Made by a program: the position numbers and the translations under genes. From Bombardia bombarda (lineage: Eukaryota; Ascomycota; Sordariomycetes; Sordariales; Lasiosphaeriaceae), in NCBI GenBank assembly GCA_030512295.1, contig JAULSR010000001.1:7587001-7651000 (forward strand): a DNA stretch of 64,000 nucleotides, read 5' to 3'. Of this stretch, positions 24,235 to 35,872 are shown one piece after another (the stretch's first letter is position 1; every line of letters begins with the position of its first letter). The notes below the pieces were generated by a model. The model had not been told where the DNA came from. It saw nothing but the letters and a program-made list of their open reading frames with translations, and ran no database searches.

Positions 24235-25005
24235 GTCGTTGGTGTGTACTGTGTGTATAGCTGGTTCAGGTGAGGTGAGTGGTTAAGATCTGTGAGGACT
24301 GGGAGGAAGGGTGGGGTATCGGGTATTCGAGGATATGAATGGATGGATGAATGAATGTACCGGTCATTCTTTGTTAGTATTTACCTCAAGGCCGTTATTG
24401 GTCCGTTTTAGACATCCATATAGCCAGGTAATTACGTGTAGAACTAATTCTTCTCGAACAAAGAGCTCTCTTCGGATCAAGCAAGTTTAAAGTTGAAACA
24501 CAGACCGTTATGTTTCACCATCGATTGTCCCTTGAAATAATGAATCTTCAAATTATTCTTCACGGGATTAACCTGTACCAGTCTTCCAGTTCCAGCACAT
24601 CACGATAAGTGCTGACTAACGCAAAACTTACTCTCTAGGTTCCATGTCGACATGTGAAAGGGGACTGGCGTTGTTGAATTTACTCAAACGCCTTATAGCT
24701 TAAAATCAAATGTATGATAATTTATGGACTGTATTGTAACTATACCAGTAATGGCCTCCAAAAAGTTCCTGTCTCGTGGGTAAGGTAGGTAGTTATTCCA
24801 TTTTATCGAATAGAGATCTAAAATGCAGATGGCGCTAACCAAAATAGAACCGAACGAGTCGAATAGCACACGATGGGAGGGCCGTTTTTTTTCCTCATCT
24901 CGCACCCTTTTCAGACCACTGCCAGCTATTTCTTCGTCGATTTCTCTTCTCTTTCTTATCGACACCACAACGATCCCACCATATAAGGAATAGTTCAAAT
25001 CAATC
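24235..25005. other. Divergent intergenic, AT-richer
   Basis: Lies between the starts of the flavin-reductase-like gene (minus) and the orphan gene at 25006 (plus), so it holds both promoters. No gene supported; the sequence is visibly more AT-rich than the gene blocks. Confidence 0.5.
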
Positions 25006-26220
25006 ATGGAGTCTCTTATGATATCGCTGAAATCGCGGTTGCGTGTCGCTGACCCAAAAACCATAGCCATTCTCGATCGCGTCGACCGAAAATTGGAACA
25101 GCTTGACTCTCTCGCCCAATTCGATCATCATTTTTCGTTCGTTCTATATGTCCGCCTCGCTCGCCACGAGAGACATCAGCTTGAAAGTGAGGTATTCAGA
25201 TGCGGCTATCGTGACTACTACGGCGAGCGGGACGAGGCCGAAGATCTCGCCAGCGAACCAACCCCAGCCATTGAGGACATCGCCCGCCTGCTGTTCCTAA
25301 AATGGTCCTGGGCCGTTGCGGTCCGTCAGCAGGTGATAGTGGCGCTGGAGGATTTAAAGCGCCCCCTAGACGGCCAGCTACCCTGCAACGACATTGTTGA
25401 CGTCTTAAGGTCTGCGCTGAGCACGCGTTACGACGAGATCCTTCCGGGAGACCGGCGCAGGCAGCGGGTGGAAGAGCTTCTGTCTGACGAAGTTAACAGC
25501 AAGTTTCTGCTTACTATGGAAACAGAACCATTGAAGTTGGCCGAGGATCTGACTGGCGTTACGGTTGCTCCCCACACCGACGACCTGCGCGTTTGGCGAC
25601 TCCTCGCGTACCAAGTCAGCAAGAAACACCATGTAATGTGGAGATGGCCAGGCCTGCATTCGGCTGCTGCGAGAGCATGTGACAGTCTTGGCGGAGAACA
25701 CCCTTTCTACGAGGATTGGCATCACGAGCTCGACAACGTTGACATGGACAAGAACACGGACAGGGATGTCTTGACCAACATCGCCGAGATTTTCAACGAC
25801 AACGACGTCTGGGATGTCTGGATTGTCTGTCGGATGCTCTCGTGCGAGACTGCTTCCAGGGGCGCAGACCAGACTCCTGGCACCGAGAGAGACATTCGCC
25901 GGTTCGAGATGTCCGGCCGTTTCCAAGGAAGATGGAAACCTCGCTATGCGAAACGGCGGCTGTCTGAGAGTGTAGGAGACACTTATGATTTCCTGCAGCG
26001 AAAGTCTTATCCAGCTCAAGAGAGCCAGGGAACAATTCTGAGACAGCCTGTCAGTCAAATTTCTTACGAATCGTGCGCCAATCTCCAAGTAACCTTTGTC
26101 TATAATATACATATCCACATTATTGACAAAGACTGCTTGAAATCAGATTTTATCTCAATACCTCCACTACAAGCGACGGTTCCCCCTCCTGAATTCAAGA
26201 GACTTTATTCCCTTTGCTGA
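25006..26220 (+). CDS. Orphan protein, possibly first part of a spliced gene
   Basis: A 404-residue open frame with protein-like composition but no domain I recognise. The first ~120 residues are charged and helical (LESEVFRCGYRDYYGERDEAEDL). The middle contains RQRVEELLSDEVNSKFLLTME and a Trp-rich segment (MWRWPGLHSAAARACDSLGG). An acidic stretch with DNDVWDVWIVCRML follows. There is no signal peptide or clear membrane segment. The last ~40 residues are low quality. A possible donor at 26089 (GTAACC, phase 0) could splice to 26258 inside the next ORF, also phase 0, fusing the two into one protein. It is probably a lineage-restricted gene. Confidence 0.55.
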   Translation: MESLMISLKSRLRVADPKTIAILDRVDRKLEQLDSLAQFDHHFSFVLYVRLARHERHQLESEVFRCGYRDYYGERDEAEDLASEPTPAIEDIARLLFLKWSWAVAVRQQVIVALEDLKRPLDGQLPCNDIVDVLRSALSTRYDEILPGDRRRQRVEELLSDEVNSKFLLTMETEPLKLAEDLTGVTVAPHTDDLRVWRLLAYQVSKKHHVMWRWPGLHSAAARACDSLGGEHPFYEDWHHELDNVDMDKNTDRDVLTNIAEIFNDNDVWDVWIVCRMLSCETASRGADQTPGTERDIRRFEMSGRFQGRWKPRYAKRRLSESVGDTYDFLQRKSYPAQESQGTILRQPVSQISYESCANLQVTFVYNIHIHIIDKDCLKSDFISIPPLQATVPPPEFKRLYSLC

Positions 26221-26245
26221 TTACTCCAACTTCTCATTCTGGACG

Positions 26246-26941
26246 ATGGATTCTCAGAGTGACGTCGCAGCAGATCTCCTAAAGAGCTTGGATATCGAAA
26301 AGGATGACGGAACTGACTGGGACCTCGTCTGTCTTGAATCCTCAAAGCGAGACCCCTTGAATCCAGCTTCTCAGGAAGCTCATCTTCGGCATTGCTTTTA
26401 CGTGTCAGATGATATGCGTCAGCATCAGTGTGATGGTTACGATCTGCCTGGCCAGTGCTATCCATGCGATTGCACACCTACTTTCGGTGTTTCTGCTGTT
26501 AATGAACAGCGGCAAACAGTCAGGATATTCCCAGACGCCCATCACGACGACTTTTCCCATCTGGGGGGTAATATCATCTTCAACAGGCGTAAATTGGAAG
26601 ACACGTCCCTGTATGAAACTCTGGATCGGTTCTGGACAGATTGGGTAACTATGCAATACCAATTCCTCTGCTTCCTCGTCACACTCACGCGCGCCTACTA
26701 CTCGTGTCAGAACACTGACCATTGGTGCCCTTGGATATCTGATCAGAACGACTGTCTGTTGATCATGGGACGTGGCGAAGATGATGACCTTCAGCCCATC
26801 GATGGTGACACCATTTACATCCTCGAGACCCTACCGGGACTTAAAGCCCGGAGACTAATGGCAGAAGCGCGTAACGAAGATGGCGACCTCTTTGGAGCCA
26901 AAGCTGCATCACGTGTGCGTTCCTTCTTCGATCTCAAATGA
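26246..26941 (+). CDS. Orphan protein, or second exon of the preceding gene
   Basis: A 231-residue frame starting only 25 bases after the previous stop, unusually close for two independent fungal genes. It is rich in acidic residues, Cys and Trp (CDGYDLPGQCYPCDC; NTDHWCPWISDQNDCLLIMG), which could mean metal binding or disulphides, but the spacing fits no zinc-finger class I know. No signal peptide. It ends AASRVRSFFDLK. It may be a separate gene or the 3' exon of the 25006 gene. Confidence 0.5.
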   Translation: MDSQSDVAADLLKSLDIEKDDGTDWDLVCLESSKRDPLNPASQEAHLRHCFYVSDDMRQHQCDGYDLPGQCYPCDCTPTFGVSAVNEQRQTVRIFPDAHHDDFSHLGGNIIFNRRKLEDTSLYETLDRFWTDWVTMQYQFLCFLVTLTRAYYSCQNTDHWCPWISDQNDCLLIMGRGEDDDLQPIDGDTIYILETLPGLKARRLMAEARNEDGDLFGAKAASRVRSFFDLK

Positions 26942-28180
26942 CATCCTGAGAGAACACGTCGAGCACGTGTCGATAAATGAGATGATTGGCGCTTAATGAT
27001 GACACACTACGGTTTCCTGAGCATTGGCTTTACCAACAGCCAATCTGTTTAGTACCAATAGGTACTAGAGCATATACAGTAAGTATTGACCAGCAGGGTT
27101 CTCCTCTACCGTACCAGACAAATTCACTGAGCTGATTAATATTGCCCCTATAGCTCTGAGTAATGCATAAAGACTGATGACTGCGCTGAGGCCTCAGCAG
27201 GGACCAACCTTTGGCCAGCGAATGATTGCAGATTTTCTGAATCTGACTAACTCGTTGTATGGCTATACTACATGAGTAAGGTGTATATGGACAACCTTTG
27301 AAGTAGGCATAGGTATAAAACAAGACATAATCTCCCAAGTCCAACTTCAATCCTTCTCGTCGTGAATTGCATCCCCAAGAACGAAAACACCAACCAGAAC
27401 TGAGACGGTCTCTTTGGAAAGTGTCTATCACTTGTTATCGCTTCGTGACGACAATTTCAAAGATCAGCACATATTCTCGGGCAATATTGCAACAGGTTAC
27501 TTGAGTACCTTGTCTACCGGTAGTCAGCTTGGTCTTTCACTTGATAACCAACCTGAGAGACCAAGGAGACAGTAAACTGGCTCCGGTACAACCAAGTGAA
27601 GTAAACCTGCCGAGGATCGTATCTGAAGAAACCCGCATCACGCAGTGCAGGTCACCATCGATGAAAGGAGAGTTGATGACAGATGACAGCAAGAGAAAGG
27701 ACACAGTCATGTACAAACAAATGGGGAAAATAGACAGCGAAGTAATGATAATGAGAGTTTAGTTTTGTTGATTCATAGGCGCAGTATTTTAGCACTTTTT
27801 CCCCCCAGGGATATCCCAATCTGGTGGTTTCTGTGCTTGCCCAGTTGTGCACTACGTCGACGATGCCCCATAATTATAGGGCTGAGTGCTGGAGGCCGCG
27901 GACTAAGGCAGATATGCTTAACAATAACCAGCAATCGGGTGATAGCACAAGCTGCGGGGTATAAGAGCTCAACCCCGCACCGAGGCACCCACACCACCTT
28001 CGCGTCTGCCTCTTGCTTGGTGACATCCACAACCTGCCTGGACTTGGACCTTCCTTTTCGTCAGCCACTTTGTACAATCACTAAACTCTACACAATCTAC
28101 ATCCACAATCTGATCACGAACCGGCCCTCACACGTCAAACCGAGTGATTCATTCTTGATAGAGCAGAATACAACAACACA
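26942..28180. other. Intergenic, no gene seen
   Basis: AT-richer spacer with short unconvincing ORFs. The last ~200 bases, with CA-rich sequence and ACAACACA just before the ATG, are the likely leader of the PI31 gene. Confidence 0.5.
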
Positions 28181-29457
28181 ATGAGCCGCAACCCACTCGA
28201 CCCCGCCTCCATTCTGGATGGCATGGCGGAGGCACTTCCAACCCATGAGAAAGGCGACACCACATCAGACCTCAGCAGCTCGCTCGATGCCGTTGCCCTG
28301 TTCACCCACGCCTGCATGGTCGGGCTCGGCTTCCGTCTGCTGGGCTTCAACGAGGACCACAAAATAGGTACGCCGGTCATCCTCTTCAGTAGAAAAGCAA
28401 CAACCCATAACTGACCGAGCCTCTCCCTTGCCCCAGAAAGCGAATGCGCCAAACTCGCCCCCCGCCTACCGCCACACTGGAACAGCAGCCTCAACTCGCA
28501 CAGCTTCGTCTACGCGCACACGCAGTCCTCGATGCAATTCATCATCCGCGTCGACCGCATGGGCGGCAAAGCCGAGATCCGCGGCCTCGCCGTCGGCGAT
28601 GAGCGCATCGCCCGCTTCGAAATCACCCCCCGCGACTACATCTCGGCCTCGGCCCTGCCCCTCCGCATCACCCTCACCACCCCCAACGAAAACAACAACA
28701 ACCCCCCAACGAAGCAACAGAAGACCGCACCGACCTCCCCCAAAAGCTGAACTCGCTCTTCATCTCCCCCGACCGCATCGCCGACCTCGCCAGCCTCCTC
28801 AAGATCAACATCATCCAGCGCCTGCTCCCCAACCTCCAGAAGGAAGGCTACCAAGAATCCAGCCCCGACGACCGCGCCGCCCGCCAGGACGCAGACGACT
28901 TTGGCCGCGCCGCCTCCCGCCTGCCCCCCATCAACACCCCGCAACCACACCCGCCCACCCTGCCCTCCATCCCCCACCCCTACGGGCCCGGCCAGCCGGC
29001 AGGCATCCCACGACAGCCCATCCCGGCAGGCGACTTCCCCCCGCCCAGCTTCGACGACGAATACGACCTCAACCGGCCCCCACGCGGCCGCGGCGGTCTG
29101 CCGCTGCCCGGATACGGCTCCGGCACTCCATTCGACTACGGCCGCAGCGATCTCTACCCCCGCGGCCTCGGGCCCGACGACCCCATGCGCGGGTCCTTCG
29201 CCCCGCCCGCGCCGGGACTGCGCCGACCTGGTCGCACGGGCGGCATGCATCCGACCTTTGATGATCCGCTGTTCATGGGTCCGCACGGAGGGGGCGAGAA
29301 TCCCCAGTTTGATCCCCAGGCTCCGCTCGGCGCGCGGTGGGATCCGCTGGGCCCAGGAGGAGCGCCGCGGTTTGGCGGAGGTCGTGGTTCGGGTAGTGGT
29401 GGTGGTGGGTTTGGAGGCGGGTTTGGCGGTGGCGGGTTTGGCGGGGATATCATCTAA
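28181..29457 (+). CDS. PI31-type proteasome regulator (Fub1-like)
   Basis: Proteasome-binding regulator of the PI31 family. Exon 1 is 28181-28367 and exon 2 starts at 28437 (phase 1, GT..AG). The N-terminal PI31/FP domain (about residues 20-165) runs through LFTHACMVGLGFRLLGF, WNSSLNSHSFVYAHTQSSMQFIIRVDRMGGKAEIRGLA and RFEITPRDYIS. After a Pro-rich linker the C-terminus has the PI31 hallmark HPTFDDPLF followed by a Gly-rich tail. In the literal sequence the frame stops at about 28750, but the downstream frame picks up LNSLFISPDRIADLASLLK, a PI31 segment. The switch is at the six-C run 28702-28707; one extra C gives a single frame of about 402 residues. Confidence 0.85.
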
Positions 29458-30360
29458 GTGTCCTATCAGACCTATATTGCCGTTGCGGCGTGTCCTTCCC
29501 TCCTTGGTACCGCTACGCGGATAAGGCCAGGGATGACTGAACTACACCACACACACCACAGTGGGAGAGGGGAAACATGGGCTATTGAATGGTACCAGAC
29601 CTAGAGTGCAGACAGACACAAGGAGCATGGTTCGTGAAAACCACGACTGGGATGCCGACATTTTGTATCATTATTTATTACACAAGGGAAAAGGATGGGG
29701 TTGGGGTTGATGTTGTTGGTGTTTATAACTTGCTGTGAAGGAGTTCTATCATAGGGGCATTTTTAACGATTACGAAAGGATTCCTATGAATGAGTAGCTT
29801 CGTTGCTCTTTTATAAAAATCTACTATAGGTGGTAGCCATGATGATAGAATGAATACATGACTGATGCGGTTGGAACCAACCCATGACTTAAACTGACAA
29901 CACATGAACGTGACGGTGAACGTGAGCCTGATTGTCCGACAACAACTTGAGTAACCTGATCTCAGGATCTGTATTATAATCAGCGTAAATAAACTGATCT
30001 ATCTGATTCATCTTCGCTGCTTCTTCCCATGCCAGTGGTGCATCCATGATCTTGGCCAATTCCATTCTTCGGTCCAAACACTCACACCACCACCATCACC
30101 AAATAACAAAAGAAAGGGTAAAGGGGGAAAAGGCTCCCCTCAAGGTATCAATTATGGGTTCGCAAAAAAAAAATAGCAGCACGGCTGACTCTTTCTACTC
30201 TTCCACCTTCTCTCCAATCGCTGTGTGTTCCGCTATGTTGTTCTGAATGCTCATCCCCAAACTTTGTTACTCCCTCCATGACCTGCCCTCCCTCCATACC
30301 AGTCAACCCTAAAATACTCTTTGTTTCGAGTTCCACTAAATTCTGCCCTCCTAGATCACC

Positions 30361-30393
<33 letters not shown>

Positions 30394-30546
30394 TCCGTCT
30401 CATCATCATCCCTCCGATGACAGCGTCGACTGATGTGATCGTTCCTGATCCTCCCATATTTTGAATCCCTGCAGCTCGCTATCATCTGGACGTGAATATC
30501 TCACGGTCATGGATCCCGAGAGGGTGGCCAAAGCATTCGTGCTTTC
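29458..30546. other. Convergent intergenic region with a small ORF
   Basis: Between the ends of the PI31 gene (plus) and the importin gene (minus). On the minus strand 29889-30077 a 62-codon frame (MDRRMELAKIMDAPLAWEE..., ending HVHVLSV) has protein-like composition but no recognised family and no clear partner exon. It may be a remnant or a chance ORF. Confidence 0.4.
30364..30393 (+). repeat. (GTC)10 microsatellite
   Basis: Ten uninterrupted GTC triplets in the 3' flank of the importin gene, non-coding in any supported model. Confidence 0.85.
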
Positions 30547-33500
30547 CTACTGCGCAGCGAGTTCGTGGAGCTTGGCCTTTTCGTCTTCAGTCAACATGTT
30601 AAACCAATCCTGGAACCCGGCGATGTTTTCCCGGGCTGCTCGCATAAAGAACTCAATCAGGTACGCCTGTGTCTCGTCATCGCGACCCCTGACGCTCGAG
30701 TTCTCCATCCAGTTCATTAACTGTGCCTTGGTAGATGGAAGCGACAGATCGAGTGTGTCGCCTGTCTCATCTTCCCATCCTTCGTCACCATCGCTTTGCT
30801 CGGCGTCGGCATACTCTGTCGCAGCTTGTGCTGCCATGTTGGCTGCCGCTTGAGCGCCTGATGCCGAAAGAAGCTCCTCAATGAGAACCTTGAGGATCTT
30901 GAGCGAGGCCGGGATTACGGTATATTGGTCCGGATCTTCAAAGTGTGAGCTGTAAGGTTGGACTGGGGGTTCATATAGTTGGAACTCACTCTGCTTAGCC
31001 CGAGACCTGGTCATAATTCTATCGCTGTGCACAACTATAAGGTCCCCCTTGACTTGCGTTTGGGCTAGGCGAGGGTCGTTGAGTGAATACAGCTTGGAAA
31101 GGGCGATAACGCTGGACATGGGTTAGCATCAATTGTTACGCACAGAATGACCGCTAATAGGTCCAACTTACTTTTGCCGAATCTCATCGTAACCAGCGAA
31201 GTTGATCGAGTTTTCGAGCCACTTGCTCAGCACCACCTGCAGGCCGTTCTGACCATTGATCTGGATGTCGCTCAAGAAATTGACAACATCTTGAGCCCCA
31301 ACAAGCGAAAGCCTGGCGAACACAATGATAAGAGATTGGATAAAAGGGGCTTGTTGAGCTGTTCCCAGGCGCGCGGCAACAGCCTGCAGCAGCTGCGGCA
31401 AAAAGGGGCCAAGCCTCTCTTGGCCGGCCTTCTCGACCAGCTCCGCCGCCAGGCCGCCCACTTCAGAAGCAGCATTGTCCTCGACCAACGGGCCGAGTAA
31501 ACGGTCGATGATCAGAAGACAAACCTCCAGACCGGAACGGCCAGTCCCGTCCTGCCAGCCCAATACCTGGTGATGATCATGCATGAGCATATACTTAACC
31601 GACTCAGCGCCGGGGCGTAGAATCTCGCCCTCAGTGGAGCTCATCAATAGTCTGTTGAGCTTAGGAAGTGTCGAGGCGACAAACCCAGCGGGAAGAGGCT
31701 CGGAACCATGTTGGATGAGAAGAGCCAAGAGCTCGGTTGCTAGCGTGACCAAGGGGTCGTCCTGAGTTACATTGGCAACGTCAAAGGCGCCTGTGATAGA
31801 TGGTAGAACCTTTCCGCAAAGTGCCGTATACGAAGCGGGATCGGTCAGCGTTTGAACAACGTCCTCGAATGCCTCGCACACAATCTGGCCGACCTGGAAG
31901 TTGGCCGCCCCGTGCTTGGCAATCAGGAATAGCAGGTCAATGGCCTTGCTATCGGGCTGGATCGCGATGCGAATGTCCATGCTGATGGCGGCCCGAAGCG
32001 TCTCCAGGAGGGTAACCAAGAGGTCATCGGCATCCTCAAGCTCGGTCAAATCCTTGGCCTCCAAGAAGTGTTGGATGGCCAGAATGACCGGAACCTGCCG
32101 ATCAGGTTGAATGCCAGCCCGGATGAAGCCCTCGACCGCCTTGACACACGAGACTTGTACAATCTCCGAGGTCTCACGGCTCATCGACTCAATCGCCCTA
32201 TCGAGTAAGCCGATGGCTGGCGGGTAGCTCTGAGCCAGGGTACCCGCAACGAGGAATCCCCTTGCACGTAGAACTGGTTCGTCCTGCCTGCTTATGGCGT
32301 AGTTGACAAGCTCAAGATAAGCGTTTGCAATCTCTGCGGGTACCTCCTTGTCGCATTCATGGAAATCACTCAAGATGGCATTAAAGAGGTAAAGCGCAGC
32401 TTCCTGCCTTCGCCAATCGGCACCCTCCGCGCTGAAGAGTGTCTTTGTATAAGCAAACAGACCCTCAAGAGCGCGCTGGCCCAGCCATTCCCCAATCTTA
32501 ATGAGGACGTCGCCGCAGGCGGTTCTTGCTGTGTAGTTTGAAGAGACAGAGGTCTCCTCGGCAAGGTAGAGAGAAACATCAATGTCCCACAAACCTTCTT
32601 CCTCCTGAGTAATCTGCGAGTATGAGACGATGAGCTTCATCAAGTCCAAAACCCAAGGGGTTTGGTGGACGGCGCCATGAGCGTTAATATCAGCCTCGAG
32701 CTGCTTCTGAACAGGCGCAGCCCGCATGCACTGGTTGAGGAAATCAAGCTCGTCCAAAACAAGGAAATCTAAAGTGAAAGGCAGGCCGTCGATATCCTCC
32801 AAGCGGCCCTGGGCGTCAGCCTCGATAAACAACTCCTGGTATGCGCTCTGCAGCTTGGCCAATTCCCCCCACGTGGCCGAGAAGAAGGCGGGGCTTTGGG
32901 GTAGCAACAAGGCGGGGAAGACAAGTTTAACCTTTCCCAAAGTCTTGACTACCTGGGTCTTGAGGGCAATAGGGCCATACCAGCTGTCGGGCTGGGACTC
33001 ATTGCTGGGAAGAGGGGGCAGGGGCTCCTTGATGACCTGCTCCAGGAAGGGCAGCCATCCAGCTAGAACCTCATCGGCAAAGACCCTGACCTCCATCTTG
33101 TGGTCATCCTTGACCATATCCATCAAATCAAAGCAGCTGCGGAAGACCAGCACAGCCAAGCTGCGATGCGTCTTCTTGCGGTTCTCGTTCAGGGCGACCT
33201 CGTAACAGGCCTGGATGATGTGGCGTGCTACCGAGAAGAACTGCTCGTCACTGAGGCTCTCCTCGACGAGGTCCTGTAGGATTCGTAGGGCGCCGTGGAG
33301 CTGGGCATCGGTGCCGGCGGGCATGGCGGCAAGAACGGTGGGAAGGAGGGCGGGCCAATCTCTGGGGAAGTCGACCATAGCGATCTTGGATACGACATAA
33401 CTGTTGCACAGCAAGAGTATGTCAGCCTTCTTGGACATTGAACATGGGACATGCTTGACAAGTGGTGTTGGTTGGGGGGAACTGAGCATAGCATCTCACC

Positions 33501-33831
33501 TTGCCGCTACCTTGACCTTCCTCTCATCTTCGGGACTGAGCACGAGCTCCAGGATGATGTGGCGGAGCTGGTCCTTGACGGGGTCTGGAATGGGTATGTG
33601 GACGCCATCGTCGCCCTCAGGGCTCCAGTTGTCCTCGATGAACTTGCGGAGGTAGGACAGTGCTGACTGGCGAATCTCGATGGGTGCCGACGTGTGGCAG
33701 CCGATGCGGGCGAGGGCCAGGGGGAAGTCGGGATTGGAGCGGGCATGGTTGAGATCGAGCTCTGCCTGTTTGCGGGGGCCGTCCTGGGGAAGCTGGGTGT
33801 TGGCGAGCAACTGCACCAATTGCTCGTCCAT
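30547..33831 (-). CDS. Importin-9 / Kap114-type karyopherin
   Basis: Nuclear import receptor of the importin-beta superfamily. Its yeast counterpart Kap114 carries TBP and histones into the nucleus. Exons 33500-33831, 31172-33400 and 30547-31111, with correct GT..AG junctions, give 1041 residues, typical of the family. The importin-beta N-terminal domain (about residues 20-105) includes IRQSALSYLRKFIEDNW, and after the first intron VAASYVVSKIAMVDFPRDWPALLP, the segment expected to contact Ran-GTP. The rest is HEAT repeats. An acidic insertion (SDGDEGWEDETGD) near residue 950 matches the acidic loop seen in importin-9 relatives. The final exon rejoins as IRQNVIALSKLYSLNDPRL, confirming the last intron. 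Confidence 0.93.
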
Positions 33832-34824
33832 GGCGACGGCTAGAAGGATCCTCCTCGCGTGCGTGCGTGCGTCGACTCGACGGCGTGCGTGGTTGCGTGG
33901 TGTGGTGCTGTGCGTGGACGGATGCAGACACAGGCGCAGGTGCGTGATGTGGATGATAAAAGAGACGGAAAGTGTGCCTAATGTAGCCCTATGAGGGGTG
34001 GTCTGGTGTGGTGTGGTTTGGTGGACAGTCTAGCAGCAGTCCTAGTTCGTTTGCTTCCAAAGGTTCGCGGGGACGGGGACGGGGACGGGGATGGGGATGC
34101 GGATGGTGGTGGAGAATGGACGCGAGGCGCAACCCAAAGTCTGTTCGGTCTGTCTGTCTCTTGCCGAACTAAATAGGCCGTGAAATGGCGGTATGGTGTG
34201 GGGTTCATTGAGGTTCCAGAAATCAACAGGCAATGCAATGCTCGCTGCGAAGCTACAGCGCGGGCACTGGTAGACTGGTGCCTGGCGGGGTGAAGAAACA
34301 ACAAAGTGGAGCGCGGGAATAAAGTTCGAGACGCGCCGATGTTGGCGTTGCGGGCGGGATCGATAGCTTCCAGCACCCCTATACCGATCCGGTAGGGGTC
34401 TGTGACAGGTCTGTGATACGAAACACAACAGCGGGGTGCATGAACAAAAATGGCTGCCACAGAGGCCAAAGTGGCGGCGGGGCATGCAAAGTTTATTGTG
34501 CAGTGTCGAACCATGGCGCAGTCACATGTTCTGGCGTCGCGGGCCTGTAACTACAGTGTAGGGCTGGCGCGTCACTCCTGGTCGCTCCTGACATGGAAGG
34601 CGTCAACCCCGCGATTCTTGACTCAAGCGAGCCTGCCTACCTTCCAGGAATGGGAGTCTGATGAGCCGGCTAGACTATTCAAGGTAGACCAAACCAAACT
34701 CCCAATAGCACCAATGTATTATTTAGTAGACTCTAGCATGTGCTAGCATTAAAGAATGATGAACAACGACATGGATTAAACCACAAACAAATTAAGAAAG
34801 AGAAAGAGAGAGAGAGAGACAGAA
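33832..34824. promoter_or_regulatory. Divergent promoter region with GGGGAC repeat
   Basis: The importin gene (minus) and the Rev7 gene (plus) start 994 bases apart on opposite strands, so both promoters are here. A GGGGAC/GGGGAT hexamer array (34069-34100) lies in the middle. A GA-run (34802-34819) abuts the Rev7 ATG. Confidence 0.5.
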
Positions 34825-35872
34825 ATGTCGTCCTCCCTCCCCCTCGACCAAAGCTACACCCTCCTCAGCTCCTTCAGCTCCTTCCTCATCGTCGCCATCC
34901 ACAACATCCTCTACTACCGCAACATCTACCCGTCCTCCACCTTCTTCTCCGTCAAGGCCTACAACCTCCCCGTCCACCAGAACCGCCACCCAAAGGTCTG
35001 CTCCTGGATCCGCGAAGCCGCCGACGCCGTAGCCGCCCAGCTCACAGGCGGCGACGTATGGCGCATCGCCGTCGTCATCCACTCCTCGCTGCACACTATC
35101 TGCCAAATCCCAGCCGCCAATAACCCAGCCCTACCCCCTCCCAGCAGCAGCACCGCCAAAAGCACAAACCCACCATCCTCGCCCCCCTCTTTACCCCCAT
35201 CTTTACCCTCCTCCTCCTCAGCAACTTCAATAGCCATCCCTGCCGGCTCAGTCCTCGAACGATGGATGTTCGACGTCAGCCGCTTCCCCGCCTGGCCCGG
35301 CGGCGCTGAGCTCTTGAAGGACTATGAAAACATGCTGGCCATGGAGGCGTGGAGCGAGGAGAGTGGATCCGACACTGATGACTACGACAACGACAGCGAC
35401 AACGACAACGACAGCGACAACGACAACAACGGCCGCGTCCACGTCAGCTGGCCCGACGTAGACGAGCAGCTCCGCGGCGCCCTGCGGCGTATGGCACATG
35501 CCGCCGAGAACATGACCGCCTTGCCTGAGGGCTGCACCTTCACCGTCGCCGTCGAGTTGCGGGACGAGGGCATCGCGCCGATAGGGGTGAGTTATGAACA
35601 TCTCATCTATCTCATTTCACATCATGGGCTTTCCTACTGACGAGATTATCCAGGACCCACAACCATGGATCCCCTCAGAGCTGAATCTGCAGCCTGCTTC
35701 TTCTTCCGAAAGGGACGGGGGCAGAGGGAGATCAGAACCCGGAAAGGACGTAGGCAGCGCAAAGACAAGGCCCATTCGGTCAGTTGAGGCCGGGCCTTTG
35801 TTTTTTGAGTGCTGGGTCGAAGAAGGGGAGGCCAAGGAGCTTTTAGCCCAGAAAACGATACAATCTTCATAA
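34825..35872 (+). CDS. rev7: Rev7 / MAD2B, HORMA-domain subunit of DNA polymerase zeta
   Basis: HORMA-domain protein that bridges Rev3 and Rev1 in translesion synthesis. Exons 34825-35586 and 35654-35872 (phase 0) give 326 residues. Family landmarks: the opening helix HNILYYRNIYP, the strand SVKAYNLPVHQNRHPKVCSWI (residues 42-62), then LERWMFDVSRFP, and the C-terminal safety-belt region DPQPWIPSELNLQ with RPIRSVEAGPLFFECWVEE, rejoined across the intron. It is longer than the ~210-250 residues of well-studied homologues because of two low-complexity insertions: a Ser/Pro segment (about 100-137), placed between the strands that precede LERWMFDV, and an Asp/Asn/Ser segment (about 178-202). Both insertions keep the frame. 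Confidence 0.9.
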
